A stretch of 64,000 nucleotides of DNA from Batillaria attramentaria (taxonomy: Eukaryota > Mollusca > Gastropoda > Batillariidae). Every line of letters starts with the position of its first letter. Position 1 is the first letter of the stretch. Where the stretch lies: assembly GCA_018292915.2 (NCBI GenBank), contig JACVVK020000438.1, positions 222,501 through 286,500 on the forward strand, read 5' to 3'. This document shows positions 20,907 through 32,149 of the stretch, piece after piece. The notes under the pieces were generated by a model. It saw only the letters and a list, made by a program, of their open reading frames with translations. It was not told the DNA's origin and did not search any database. The position numbers and the translations under genes were made by a program.

Positions 20907-21674
20907 TATAAAGAATCTGGCTTTACTAGCCTTCGAGAAAGGAGATATCGGCACAGAATTGTCATGTATCATAAAATTGTTCATGCTAACTGTCCTTCGT
21001 ATCTTCAATCACTGCTTCCGTCCCTCGTTGCATCCGTAAATCCTTATCACGTCATCATTTAACTAACAGACATCTTTCAGATAACCCACAGCGCACATGC
21101 GGCAATGATATGGAAAGCTGACAACACTACTTACTACACTGTCCGCACTACACAGACATGCGCTCTACAGCTATCTGTAATATTCCATACAAACACAGAA
21201 AACTAGATATCTCACTACACGGTGATGCAAACTTAACTAGTCAAGAAAACCTCACAATCTTCCAATACGTACATGACTTTATAATACAACGCCAGCGCTT
21301 TACCATATAATAATGAGGAAAGTAGTTTAAGCACTTACTGTGCCACGGGCAGTCTGTCAGCTGCACCAACCGATCCAATTTCCCCCTTCTCCGTCCTTCC
21401 GTTCCCCTCCCTCTTTCTTCTTCTCAATTTTCCTTCTTCTTACTCTCCCTCCTCCCCTCTCCCTCCCTCTCCTGTCTTTTCATTATTATTATTATTATTA
21501 TTATGCTGTGATGTGATGTGAATGTGGATGTGAATGAATATGATGTGACAGTATTCGCCGCACTACGTTGTGAATGTTCACAGGCGGAGGCTATATATAG
21601 GCTTCTGGCCTTTTGCCACCGCCTGAATACTTGTTTGTGTAAACTGGCCAGCGAAATAAAACCATGTTTATCAG

Positions 21675-21875
21675 AAAGACCAGAAATATCCTACAATAAA
21701 TAACGACAGAAAGACCAGAAATATCCTACAATAAATAACGACAGAAAGACCAGAAATATCCTACAATAAATAACGACAGAAAGACCAGAAATATCCTACA
21801 GAAAATATATAACCACTGACAGACCGGAAACATCCTACAGAAAATAGCGACAGAAAGACCAGAAACATCCCACAT
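21675..21875 (+). repeat. Resumed 39-bp-family minisatellite (right remnant)
   Basis: About five units of the same AGAAAGACCAGAAA(T/C)ATCCTAC word, here in a 35-bp form, directly after the LINE 3' end. Together with 17321-19480 this shows that the LINE sits inside the array. Confidence 0.92.
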
Positions 21876-22006
21876 AACGAGCCGCGGCACCAGAAACCAC
21901 AAACTCGTCAAAGATTAAAAAAAAATGTGGACAAAATGGCAGTCGTTGGCTTTTGTTAGGGTTGGGGAGGGATCGGAAATGGGAGATTCAAATCACAAGT
22001 GGTTAA

Positions 22007-22793
22007 AGATCTAAGCTCCCAACAAAAAGTTTTCCGAAGTGTGAAAAATTTTTACAGAGTCGACCGTGCAAGTACAGTCAACTCTGTCATAGTTGCAGAG
22101 TTCACACAGTGTCCGAAAAACTGCCCCCCACTTCCTGTCAGACTCCGTCCACAGTACTGTGAACATCTCCGTGCAGTGGCCATCCGTCCGTACAGTGGTC
22201 ATCACAGCAGCCGTGGGCGAGTCAGTACTGTCCACAATGATCCCCATACATGTCACTTTTAAGTCTGGTCAGTGTCGCTCGTATGCCGTGCTGTCGCCAT
22301 CAGAATGGCACAACAAATGTTGATGGTAAGTTTTTTTGTTTTTAAAAAAAATAATTTGCCGAGCTGTGTGAGAAATGGAGCACGCGGGCACCCACATTTG
22401 CCAAGCGCGTTTTATCAGCAACAACATCTCCAAATTGCGGTTTTACTTTTCGTTCTGCAAGCTCGAGCTGAAATGTTTACGCAAGAAACAAAATTGCTTT
22501 CAAATACGTGTACTTACCGGTAGTAGCGTAGCTTGCACCATGTCCGACATTGCTCAGTCTAAACTGACGTATCCGCGGCGTGGTCACGTAATGAGCCGGG
22601 TTGCACGGGGATGTGCATAGTAACGTGGACGGAGCCCGACAGGAAGTGGGGGCAGTTTTTCGGCACGGTTTTGTCGCTGTTTCTGGACACTGTGTGAACT
22701 CTGCAACTGTGACAGAGTTGACTGTGCTTGCACGGTCGACTCTGTAATTTAATTTTCACACTTCGGAAAGCTTTTTGTTGGGAGCTTAGATCT
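22007..22793. mobile_element. DNA transposon-like element with long inverted repeats flanked by TTAA
   Basis: The ends are inverted copies of each other over more than 100 bp: AGATCTAAGCTCCCAACAAA at the left and its complement at the right, then CGAAGTGTGAAAA, ACAGAGTCGACCGTGCAAG and AACTCTGTCA...GCAGAGTTCACACAGTGTCC. A TTAA lies just outside each end (22003-22006 and 22794-22797), as for piggyBac-type target duplications. The terminal bases are not the canonical piggyBac CCY, so the superfamily is open. No transposase is present. A second, rearranged copy lies at 58315. Confidence 0.75.
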
Positions 22794-22834
22794 TTAAGGA
22801 GTGTTTGAGAGGGACACTGGAGCGGGAGGGGCAG

Positions 22835-23039
22835 GGGGTCGGGGGGGGGGGGGCGGTGAAGAGAGATGGAACATTGCTGATGATAGAGTCCCGTTTGATG
22901 CAAGGCACACTTGACTCAGGGGGCAGACAGTGGAGTGGAAAATCGTTTGCGTCAAATGTCGTCTGCTGGCTCCGTATGTAATCAAATTACCAGGAGAAGA
23001 GCTGGCTAACCGAAGCTTCTGTCTGTACAATAACACTTG

Positions 23040-23110
<71 letters not shown>
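22835..23110. other. Spacer with G run, CA and GA microsatellites
   Basis: A G run lies near 22839-22851, a CA run at 23043-23072 and a GA run at 23077-23109. No exon was seen. Confidence 0.7.
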
Positions 23111-23111
<1 letters not shown>

Positions 23112-23156
23112 GATGAAAACGCATGAACTGTTGTTGTTTAGTCTGTTGAATCCGTG

Positions 23157-23290
23157 GGATTCGCTCATGGCCGGGATATGGGATTCCCTCTAACCCGGAT
23201 TCCCTCATGGCCGGGATATGGGATTCCCTCATGGCCGGGATATGGGATTCCCTCTAACCCTAATTCCCTCATGGCCGGGAAATGGGATTC
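23157..23290 (+). repeat. Degenerate 24-35-bp tandem repeat
   Basis: The word GGATTCCCTCATGGCCGGGA recurs four times, with TATGGGATTCCCTCTAACCC between some copies. Confidence 0.8.
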
Positions 23291-23294
23291 CCAT

Positions 23295-23442
23295 ATTTCC
23301 ACTACCACGATTCGCGGCACGATTTTCAAATCGTGGACTAATCGTGGTGATCCTATCAGATCTTGAGGTCAGTCGTGGCAATCATGTTCAAACTACCTTT
23401 TCACAGCTCTCAACCAATTACTGTTGCCACATCATCATCTTG

Positions 23443-23485
<43 letters not shown>

Positions 23486-23917
23486 AGCCAGGGGCAGCCC
23501 GCGTATGAACATTATGTGTTTGTAGTTAAATGTACATGTATGGATGCATGTTGTGTGTGTATCTGGGTGTGTGTGTGTGTGTGTTCATTGTAAGGCGCTC
23601 TGAGTTCCCGCGAAAGGGAGGGCGTCCCTTAAATACCCATATTATTATTATTATGATGTTGATCGTAGAAAATTATGGACGGTTCAAACATTTTCTGCGA
23701 TCAACACGATTGGTTTTGAATCGTGATCATCGCATCAGATCGTATTGAATCGTAACAAAGTAAAGCGCGACATATCGCAGCTAATCGTGCTTCCAAATCG
23801 GGATCGGGATCAATCTTGGACAAGACAAACACCACGCTCTGTTGAGATGTGTTGCCATCTCCCGCATACCTAACACAGACGTTCAAGAAACAACGAAGTC
23901 CGTGGTCAGTACGGCTG

Positions 23918-23984
<67 letters not shown>

Positions 23985-24365
23985 TGACACCCGTCGGGGT
24001 CCAGTAGTAGCTCAAACGTCATCACCCTCGATAGTGACCGTGAAAGACATGGCGACCACAATCGCATCCTATCGCAACAGAGCGCATCGGTTCGTGATGA
24101 ACGTATCGGGACGTATCGGGACGTATCTGCACGTACCAAAGCATCCCAAATCGGGGACCCCGATCGTGATGATCGTGTCAGATGGAGACCCAATCATGGA
24201 CTGGATGGGGACACTCCTGTCGGAACGTATGTGATCGTGTCTGAACGGGAGACCAGTTCGTGACAGATCGTGTCACCTGAAATTGACCATATCGCATCCA
24301 AGCGCAACAAATTGTATCAGAACGCATCAACTCGCATCACCTCGTATCCAAACCTGAAATTTCAG
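23295..24365. repeat. ATCGTG/CGCATC word-rich tract, interrupted by a LINE-tail repeat
   Basis: On both sides of the 23446-23680 repeat the DNA is dense in words such as AATCGTG, GATCGTG, CGTATCG and CGCATC and their complements, with no fixed period. The style recalls the interior of the 3273-4277 element, but no matching terminal inverted repeats were found. It also holds a CA run at 23920-23981. Confidence 0.45.
23446..23680 (+). mobile_element. LINE/SINE 3'-tail-like repeat, copy A
   Basis: It consists of a TG run, AGAAGCCAGGGGCAGCCCGC, a middle segment with TTCATTGTAAGGCGCTCTGA, and a tail of AAATACCCATATTATTATT. It is nearly identical to copy B at 40341-40590. The GCGCTNTG...ATTATT tail is typical of some non-LTR element and SINE 3' ends. 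Confidence 0.7.
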
Positions 24366-24955
24366 AGAAGTTGTACGATCAGCTAGGAATGGCTAATGGT
24401 GATGTTGGTAACGCGTCGCACGACAGTGGGAAGCTAGCATAACACAGGGACTTACATAGAATAAGTCCCTGCATGACGTAACTAGGAAGTGGTAGGCGGC
24501 TTTCACAGCTGAGACGCGGTTCTGCAGGTGCGATTATACATAGATACTGATTGAACGTGACTAGAAATGTCAGACACTGATTACTGTACTGACATCAGAC
24601 ACTGATAGCAACAGGTTTAGTTTCGTGATGTTCGAGGTACTGAAAGCCAACACCGTATGATCTTTACTGAAAGCTTCGGGTGATTCCAGTCCTCACACCT
24701 TCACTTGTTGACACTAGCAACGGAAGGTGAGATGATGAGTTGAGGTGTGATGACAGAAGACAAGCTGTTGACACTGTACACTTTATCGGATTAATTAGTG
24801 CTGGCTGCATATGAAATAGCATAAGGCGAAACCACGCGCTACACCTGCACTTAACTCTCTCTCTCTCTCTGAGGCTAATATCTTCGTGCACCCTGGATAT
24901 TAACATCGACTCCTGTTAGTATTACCATGCTTGGAATTCCGAGACTTAAATAAGA
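24366..24955. other. Spacer between word-rich tract and 20-bp array
   Basis: Mostly unique sequence. It holds one weak exon candidate on the minus strand (24456-24521) and a short CT run at 24856-24870. Nothing else was recognised. Confidence 0.4.
24456..24521 (-). CDS. Weak exon candidate (66 bp) between the signal-peptide exon and gene B
   Basis: Acceptor CACCTGCAG|AACCG and donor CTAT|GTAAGT are both good. The 66 bases are open in two frames, giving either NRVSAVKAAYHFLVTSCRDL in phase 0 or a Pro/Leu/Ser-rich segment in phase 1. The phase 1 reading would follow the signal-peptide exon, but neither reading by itself links that exon to the phase 0 acceptor at 16235. Confidence 0.2.
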
Positions 24956-24959
24956 CAGT

Positions 24960-26250
24960 TAAGGGAGCTGTGTGATGGCGAAGGAAGCTATATGATAGTG
25001 AAGGGGGCTATGTGATAGTGAAGGGAGCTATATGATGGTGAAGGGAGCTATATGATAGTGAAGGGGGCTATATGATGGTGAAGGGAGCTATATGATGGTG
25101 AAGGGAGCTATATGATGGTGAAGGGAGCTATATGATGGTGAAGGGAGCTATATGATGGTGAAGGGAGCTATATGACGGTGAAGGGAGCTACATGCTGGTG
25201 AAGGGAGCTATATGATGGTGAAGGGAGCTATATGATGGTGAAGGGAGCTATATGATAGTGAAGGGAGCTATATGACGGTGAAGGGGGCTATATGATAGTG
25301 AAGGGAGCTATATGATGGTGAAGGGAGCTATATGATGGTGAAGGGAGCTATATGATGGTGAAGGGAGCTATATGATAGTGAAGGGAGCTATATGATGGTG
25401 AAGGGAGCTATATGATGGTGAAGGGAGCTATATGATGGTGAAGCTATATGATGGTGAAGGGAGCTATATGATAGTGAAGGGTGCTATATGATGGTGAAGG
25501 GAGCTATATGATGGTGAAGGGAGCTAAATGATAGTGAAGGGTGCTACATGATAGTGAAGGGGGCTATATGATGGTGAAGGGAGCTATATGATGGTGAAGG
25601 GAGCTACATGCTGGTGAAGGGAGCTATATGATGGCCAAGGGAGCTATATGATGGTGAAGGGAGCTATATGATGGTGAAGGGAGCTATATGATAGTGAAGG
25701 GAGCTATATGATAGTGAAGGGAGCTATATGATAGTGAAGGGTGCTATATGATGGTGAAGGGAGCTATATGATGGTGAAGGGAGCTATATGATGGCGAAGG
25801 GAGCTATATGATGGTGAAGGGAGCTATATGATAGTGAAGGGAGCTATATGATGTTGAAGGGAGCTATATGATGGCGAAGGGAGCTATATGATGGTGAAGG
25901 GAGCTATATGATGGCGAAGGGAGCTATATGATGGTGAAGGGAGCTATATGATAGTGAAGGGAGCTATATGATAGTGAAGGGAGCTAAATGATAGTGAAGG
26001 GTGCTACATGATGGTGAAGGGAGCTATATGATGGTGAGGGGAGCTATATGATGGCGAAGGGAGCTATATGATGGTGAAGGGAGCTATATGATAGTGAAGG
26101 GAGCTATATGATGTTGAAGGGAGCTATATGATGGTGAAGAGAGCTAAATGATAGTGAAGGGTGCTACATGATGGTGAAGTGGGCTATATGATGGTGAAGT
26201 GGGCTATATGATGGCGAAGGGAGCTATATGATAGTGAAGGGGGCTATCTG
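24960..26250 (+). repeat. 20-bp minisatellite, about 64 copies
   Basis: Units of GAAGGGAGCTATATGATGGT, with common GATAGT, GGGGGCT and GGTGCT variants and one short copy near 25441. The array ends directly at LINE coding sequence. Confidence 0.97.
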
Positions 26251-26775
26251 CCTAGGAATGAGCGTGTTTGTAATAAGTGCAATTTAACTCACTTGGGTGA
26301 TGAATACCGATACATCATGGTTTGTCCCTATTTTTCAAAAATTAGAAAAAAAAGTATTCCTGGATATTTTCAAAAGATTCGTCGAGTCCCTTTCTGTCCA
26401 GGATTGGGCCGTAGGCTCAATGAAAGTCGTATTTGTCTAACAGTAAAAACCACAAAGTCACGAAAGCGGTCGCCATAGCCAAATAAAACGTCCTTCTATC
26501 GCGCAAACAGTAGTAGAACTTCGAAAGCGACGGTTTCCCATCTTAGAGGCGCCACGAAAATAGAGCATATACACACGCTATAATGTATGTATGTATGTAT
26601 GTATGTATGTATGTATGTATGTATGTATGTATGTATGTATTTGTAGGTATGTGTGTGTACATATGTGTGTGTGTGTGTGTATGGCGAGCTTCAATGTCGT
26701 ACTTGATTATTTATCGTGTTTCATGTACCCCCACCGGGGTTTTGAAATACATACTTTGACTTTGACTTTGACTTA
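26247..26775 (+). mobile_element. LINE 3' fragment with cysteine knuckle and TTTGAC tail
   Basis: The plus strand encodes LPRNERVCNKCNLTHLGDEY, then VCPYFSKIRKKSIPGYF, the cysteine/histidine C-terminal motif of many non-LTR reverse transcriptase proteins. A 3' segment with an ATGT run (26583-26640) and CCCCCACCGGGGTTTTGAAA leads to a tail of TTTGAC repeats at 26757-26766. The tail abuts the splice donor of the signal-peptide exon on the other strand. The rest of the element is missing or replaced by the 20-bp array. Confidence 0.75.
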
Positions 26776-26996
26776 CTCGTCTGAACCATAAACCTGCTGA
26801 TGACGTTACAGTGAGGCAGAAACCAGCTTACGTTTGGATCCAGTCCCCACTGAACTGTGACCTCCATCACTTCCGGGTTAGACAGCCAGGGGCGGGTCAT
26901 AGGTGGCGCTTTGCACAACGCGTCATCCTCGCTACTGCTGACCGTTACTGTCATCCCCATCATCATCACCACCATCATCACCAGCACCATCCACAT
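26771..26996 (-). CDS. Signal-peptide exon; candidate first exon of gene B
   Basis: The ATG at 26996 (ACAATGTGG context) opens a signal-peptide-like stretch MWMVLVMMVVMMMGMTVTVS, followed by SSEDDALCKAPPMTRPWLSN and a segment ending NVSWFLPHCNVISRFMVQT. The donor ACGA|GTAAGT ends it in phase 1. The mature part has two cysteines and an N-glycosylation site, as expected for a secreted or surface protein. The hydrophobic run is encoded by GATG/GGTG repeats, so its match to a signal peptide could be partly chance. The known gene B exons start in phase 0, so at least one exon is missing if this belongs to gene B. Confidence 0.5.
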
Positions 26997-27049
26997 TGTG
27001 ACGACGGGCAAACACGTGTCACAGTGAATGATGACGTAGAATCACTGTG

Positions 27050-27575
27050 ACTGATGACGGAGTATCACTGTGAATAATGACGGAGTATCACAGTGAGTGA
27101 TGACGCAGTATCGAAGTGAATGACGATGCAGTATCACTGGAAATTAGAGTTTGGTCGTAAACACCCGACGTCACTGAGATACAATGTAACACCCGACGTC
27201 ACTGAGATACAATGTAACACCCGACGTCACTGAGATACAATGTAACACCCGACGTCACTGAGATACAATGTAACACCCGACGTCACTGAGATACAATGTA
27301 ACACACACACACAACTCCCGGCCTGACAGCGACCACCAAACTAGGTTCAGTCAGCAAATGTCGTACTCTGGTGAAGGTCAGTGTACCGTCCCGGTTAGAG
27401 CTTGCGTCAGTGCCGTCCCGGAAAAACTGCGGACTTGAACAACTAGCACGTACTTCAAGTACTTACTTACTTCAGCACTTACTTCAAGTATTTACTTACT
27501 TCAGCACTTACTTCAAGGACTTACTTACTTCAGCACTTACTTCAAGGACTTACTTACTTCAGCACTTAGTTCAAG
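27050..27575 (+). repeat. Three small tandem arrays (23, 28 and 29 bp)
   Basis: About 27050-27135: units with TGATGACGGAGTATCACTGTG. About 27162-27302: five near-identical 28-bp units with ACACCCGACGTCACTGAGAT. About 27447-27565: units with CAGCACTTACTTCAAGGACT. The first two carry GACG/GACGTCA words. Confidence 0.88.
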
Positions 27576-28170
27576 TCAAACTGAACAGCGCCGTCTAGTG
27601 AGAAGACCCGCCACACAGAACTGGTGGCAAGTTTACCTGGCGGTTATAGTGACATGTCACTAGCTGCAACTGACGGATGTGTCACACCGACGCTTGTCTT
27701 CTCTTCCCGTGTGGTGATTGATTTGTTCAGTTATGTATGAAATTTGTCACCAGCCACTGTATCGATCACCACATCGATCCCTGACTACATTACACGATGA
27801 CACCATCTGTAGCGCCACGGTCAACACGGGCTGGGCAACAGGTGGCGCTCGGGTCGTGAAAGACTGCACGTGTTACACGGGATCTCCTGTTGTTAGTGAC
27901 TCAGGCCGCTCATCCCGCTCCCTCACAACTGCGTTGTCATGGTTACAATGTTTTCATACAAGATCTGTCACTTGGGCAGTTTTAAAATCCAGTTAGTGAA
28001 CTGTCGAGAGAAAAATGAAACATCGGCCGTTATAACAGCAGCACTTAGAGAACGGCCAACTCAATGTTTTGTAATTGTGGGGGCAAACATCAAACATCAA
28101 ACAAACAAAATCATAGCAACCAAACAAAGCTGCAGAAAAGAAAAGGTTGTTGACTTGCATGAATCTCGGT
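27576..28170. other. Unique spacer
   Basis: A plus-strand frame at 27718-27996 includes DDTICSATVNTGW and a cysteine pair, but no convincing splice sites or partner exons were seen. No gene is called. Confidence 0.4.
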
Positions 28171-28184
28171 CAGCTGCTGCAAGG

Positions 28185-30437
28185 TTTGGACGCACTAGTA
28201 CATGTACTGCCATTGATGATAGACAGAACAAAGAAATAAACTAGTACCGCCATTGATGACAGATAGAACAAATAAACAAACTAATACTGCCACTGATGAT
28301 AGATAGAACAAAGAAATAAACTAGTACTGCCATTGATGATAGAACAAATCAATAAACTAGTCCTGCCATTGATGATAGATAGAACAAAGAAATAAACTAG
28401 TACTGCCATTGATGATAGATAGAACAAAGAAATAAACTAGTACTGCCATTGATGATAGATAGAACAAAGAAATAAACTAGTACTGCCATTGATGATAGAT
28501 AGAACAAAGAAATAAACTAGTACTGCCATTGATGATAGACAGAACAAAGAAATAAACTAGTACTGCCGTTGATGATAGACAGAACAAAGAAATAAACTAG
28601 TACTGCCATTGATGATAGACAGAACAAAGAAATAAACTAGTACTGCCATTGATGATAGATAGAACAAAGAAATAAACTAGTACTGCCATTGATGATAGAT
28701 AGAACAAATCAATAAACTAGTCCTGCCATTGATGATAGATAGAACAAATCAATAAACTAGTCCTGCCATTGATGATAGATGGAACAAAGAAATAAACTAG
28801 TACTGCCATTGATGATAGATGGAACAAAGAAATAAACTAGTACTGCCATTGATGATAGATGGAACAAAGAAATAAACTAGTACTGCCATTGATGATAGAC
28901 AGAACAAAGAAATAAACTAGTACTGCCATTGATGATAGACAGAACAAAGAAATAAACTAGTACTGCCATTGATGATAGACGGAACAAAGAAATAAACTAG
29001 TACTGCCATTGATGATAGACGGAACAAAGAAATAAACTAGTACTGCCACTGATGATAGACAGAACAAAGAAATAAACTAGTACTGCCATTGATGATAGAC
29101 AGAACAAAGAAATAAACTAGTACTGCCATTGATGATAGATAGAACAAATAAATAAACTAGTACTGCCATTGATGATAGACAGAACAAAGAAATAAACTAG
29201 TACTGCCGTTGATGATAGATAGAACAAAGAAATAAACTAGTACTGCCGTTGATGATAGACAGAACAAAGAAATAAACTAGTACCGCCGTTGATGATAGAC
29301 AGAACAAAGAAATAAACTAGTACTGCCGTTGATGATAGACAGAACAAAGAAATAAACTAGTACTGCCGTTGATGATAGACAGAACAAAGAAATAAACTAG
29401 TACTGCCATTGATGATAGACAGAACAAAGAAATAAACTAGTACTGCCATTGATGATAGACAGAACAAAGAAATAAACTAGTACCGCCATTGATGATAGAC
29501 AGAACAAAGAAATAAACTAGTACCGCCATTGATGATAGACAGAACAAAGAAATAAACTAGTACCGCCATTGATGATAGACAGAACAAAGAAATAAACTAG
29601 TACTGCCATTGATGATAGATAGAACAAAGAAATAAACTAATACTGCCACAGATGATAGACAGAACAAAGAAATAAACTAGTACTGCCATTGATGATAGAC
29701 AGAACAAAGAAATAAACTAGTACCGCCGTTGATGATAGACAGAACAAAGAAATAAACTAGTACCGCCATTGATGATAGACAGAACAAAGAAATAAACTAG
29801 TACCGCCATTGATGATAGACAGAACAAAGAAATAAACTAGTACCGCCATTGATGATAGACAGAACAAAGAAATAAACTAGTACCGCCATTGCTGGTGATA
29901 GACAGGAACAAAGAAATAAACTAGTACCGCCATTTTGCTGCTAGATGGAAACAAAGAAATCAACTAGTACTCGTCCATTGATGATAGCATAGGACCAAAT
30001 AAATAAACTAGTACCCTGCACTGATTGATAGGACATGGAACAAAGCAATAAACTAGTACTTGCCCTTGATGATAGACTAGAAACAAAGAAATAAACTCAG
30101 TACTGGCACAGTTGATGATAGATAGAACAAAGAATAAACTACTAGTACGAGCCGTGATGATATAGACAGATATAGATAGAACAAAGAAATAAACTAGTAC
30201 TGCCGTTGATGATAGATAGAACAAAGAAATAAACTAGTACTGCCGTTGATGATAGATAGAACAAAGAAATAAACTAGTACTGCCGTTGATGATAGATAGA
30301 ACAAAGAAATAAACTAGTACTGCCGTTGATGATAGATAGAACAAAGAAATAAACTAGTACTGCCGTTGATGATAGATAGAACAAAGAAATAAACTAGTAC
30401 TGCCGTTGATGATAGATAGAACAAAGAAATAAACAGT
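28185..30437 (+). repeat. 40-bp minisatellite, about 56 copies
   Basis: Units contain ACTAGTACTGCCATTGATGA and end AGAACAAAGAAATAA. Variants at a few sites (CATT/CGTT, TACTG/TACCG, GATAGAT/GATAGAC) run in blocks, showing local copy spread. From about 29886 to 30175 the units are irregular, with many scattered single-base insertions; regular units resume afterwards. Confidence 0.97.
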
Positions 30438-31106
30438 GCGCAATTTACTGAAACAAATGACAAGTTTGTCACCGTGAGGTAATTGCTCTGGTATTTTTCA
30501 GTTCACATGTAGGTTTTGTAGTTCTTGGCCCAAACAGAACCGTTGGAAACAGAACTATTTCTTCATTTCAGGGGATTAATAAAGTTATTCTTATCTTTTC
30601 TTATTTCCATTCACACAACGAAGTAACACTTATCAGTCGTAGAGAAACACAGGATTAGCGTGCAAGACGATGAGAGAAAACCCAGGTATGGAGGGACTGT
30701 CGGTAATTCTCTCTCTACTCCCCCCCCCCCCCAGCTGCGTGAAATAAACGACACGTGTTTTGCTGTTACTGGTGAAAACTGGCAATCACGACTACCACTG
30801 ACACTCCTGTTGTTTTTTCACATAATCGGGCGCCGCGTCAGTGACTTGTGTGTAAACCATTTTCTCATTTCTGAATGGAGATACTTTTGCTGTAAATGTT
30901 GTGCTTTCTACTTGTAGCTTTACTTGTGCTCCCAACATCGCTAGAAGCCGTCAGAAAGACTGAGGCGCTTGGTTACGGGCGAGGGTCAAGGTTAGCTGTA
31001 GCCTGGCAACTTTTGGTTAAATGTCTTGGACTGCCGGTTTTTACTCTTTGCCTTTCTCCATTTCTCACATTCACACACACAAAATCAGGTTATTTTCCAG
31101 TGAAAT

Positions 31107-31162
<56 letters not shown>

Positions 31163-32149
31163 AGTAATAATAGAACACTTCAGTCACCCTAGAGAAAAGC
31201 CTGAGTAGGTACCGAGCAAGAATCAGACGAGAACACGCAGACACAAAGTGCAGACACAAAGTGCAGACACAAAGTCAAAATGCGGTTGAAAGACAGTCAC
31301 GATGCTCCACGTAACAATGAGTCCGCGCAGTTGCAAAGTGAATAGAAATCACTCTGCAAGAAGCCAACAGAATTGTCAAAGGAGAAAAGAAGCAGCCGGC
31401 GTATACAGTATTCAGCAGTAGAGAAGTAGTGAGAGAAGTAGTGAGAGTTTAGTCCCACAAGTTGACAGTAGAGAGGAAGGCTCCCTCACGGACCATCAAG
31501 CACAAACTGAGCGGACACCAACTGTACACCCTCATGGTCACGTGGTCACATCTTCACTCACCAGCCGATTGTGTCCTCCCCTCCAACACGCCAGAGGCGC
31601 CCGTTACACTCACTCAGGCGTACCACTCGCTACGACAACAGCAACTACATCAGCAGACAAGACGACGACCAGGCCAGGCGGCGCGCGGTGTCTTAAGGCG
31701 TTGGTCGGACGGCGCGCCGTGGATCGAACGCTCTCTTCCTAAATCGACCGTCATGTCGAAGGGGCTGTAACTCTTCCCCCGCCAGGGGCAGGCAGTGCGG
31801 AGGGAACTACACTCTACAGAGGGGAGGTAATTTTCCTGGGTGTCTCCATGCACAGCAGTAAAGACAATGTAAAAGCAAACGTCATGCGGGTTTGGGCAAG
31901 CAGGGTGCTAGGCGTTGTGGGGAGGGACGAAGGGATTTTAACCACCCCACCCCCACCCTCATCCCACCGTCCCCCTAAAAAAGAAGAAAGTGAGGAAGAC
32001 AAATAGCGGTCGGTTAGTATGAATCTCACCACCAGGAGTGATCTCCCTTGTGCTCTCCCATTCTAGAAGATCTAGTCAGTAATACATGTACACCGAGCAA
32101 GAGAATCACTATCGTGACTATAAAAACAAATCATTCATCTCTTGAAGTC
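30438..32149. other. Unique region with CAA microsatellite, no gene called
   Basis: Contains a C run (30720-30732), a (CAA) run at 31109-31161 and a 13-bp GCAGACACAAAGT repeat near 31236-31276. A GC-richer segment at about 31460-31850 has several open frames and splice-like sites on both strands, but none could be joined into a model. Confidence 0.4.

Larger units (their letters stand above)
19481..21674 (+). mobile_element. 5'-truncated non-LTR retrotransposon (LINE) 3' part, split by a Tigger-like insertion
   Basis: The plus strand encodes the C-terminal part of a reverse transcriptase polyprotein: DHFDYADIIWDSCTGRLSQL, then LHLDALRTTICAVRGTSHEL just before 19613. The frame continues after the insertion at 20907 as YKESGFTSLRERRYRHRIVM. 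Dropping the inserted DNA and one TA copy restores the frame exactly. A 3' region with an ATT run (21483-21504) and AATAAA near 21655 follows. The 5' two thirds of the element are missing. It belongs to the jockey/CR1-like side of non-LTR elements by style; the clade is not determined. Confidence 0.85.

Noticed and set aside
26591..26700. Met/Tyr/Val/Cys frame near the signal-peptide exon
   Set aside because: It is the translation of an ATGT microsatellite.
28185..30437. Possible CRISPR-like array of 40-bp units
   Set aside because: The units are contiguous with no unique spacers, and the DNA is eukaryotic. The same applies to all arrays here.
30896..31000. Plus-strand signal-peptide-like start MLCFLLVALLVLPTSLEAV
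   Set aside because: Attractive hydrophobic start, but no good donor and no partner exon; the frame runs into a CAA microsatellite.
31462..31770. Plus-strand frame of 102 codons and nearby splice-like sites on both strands
   Set aside because: Several mutually incompatible small exons can be drawn, none with recognisable sequence or a phase-matched neighbour.
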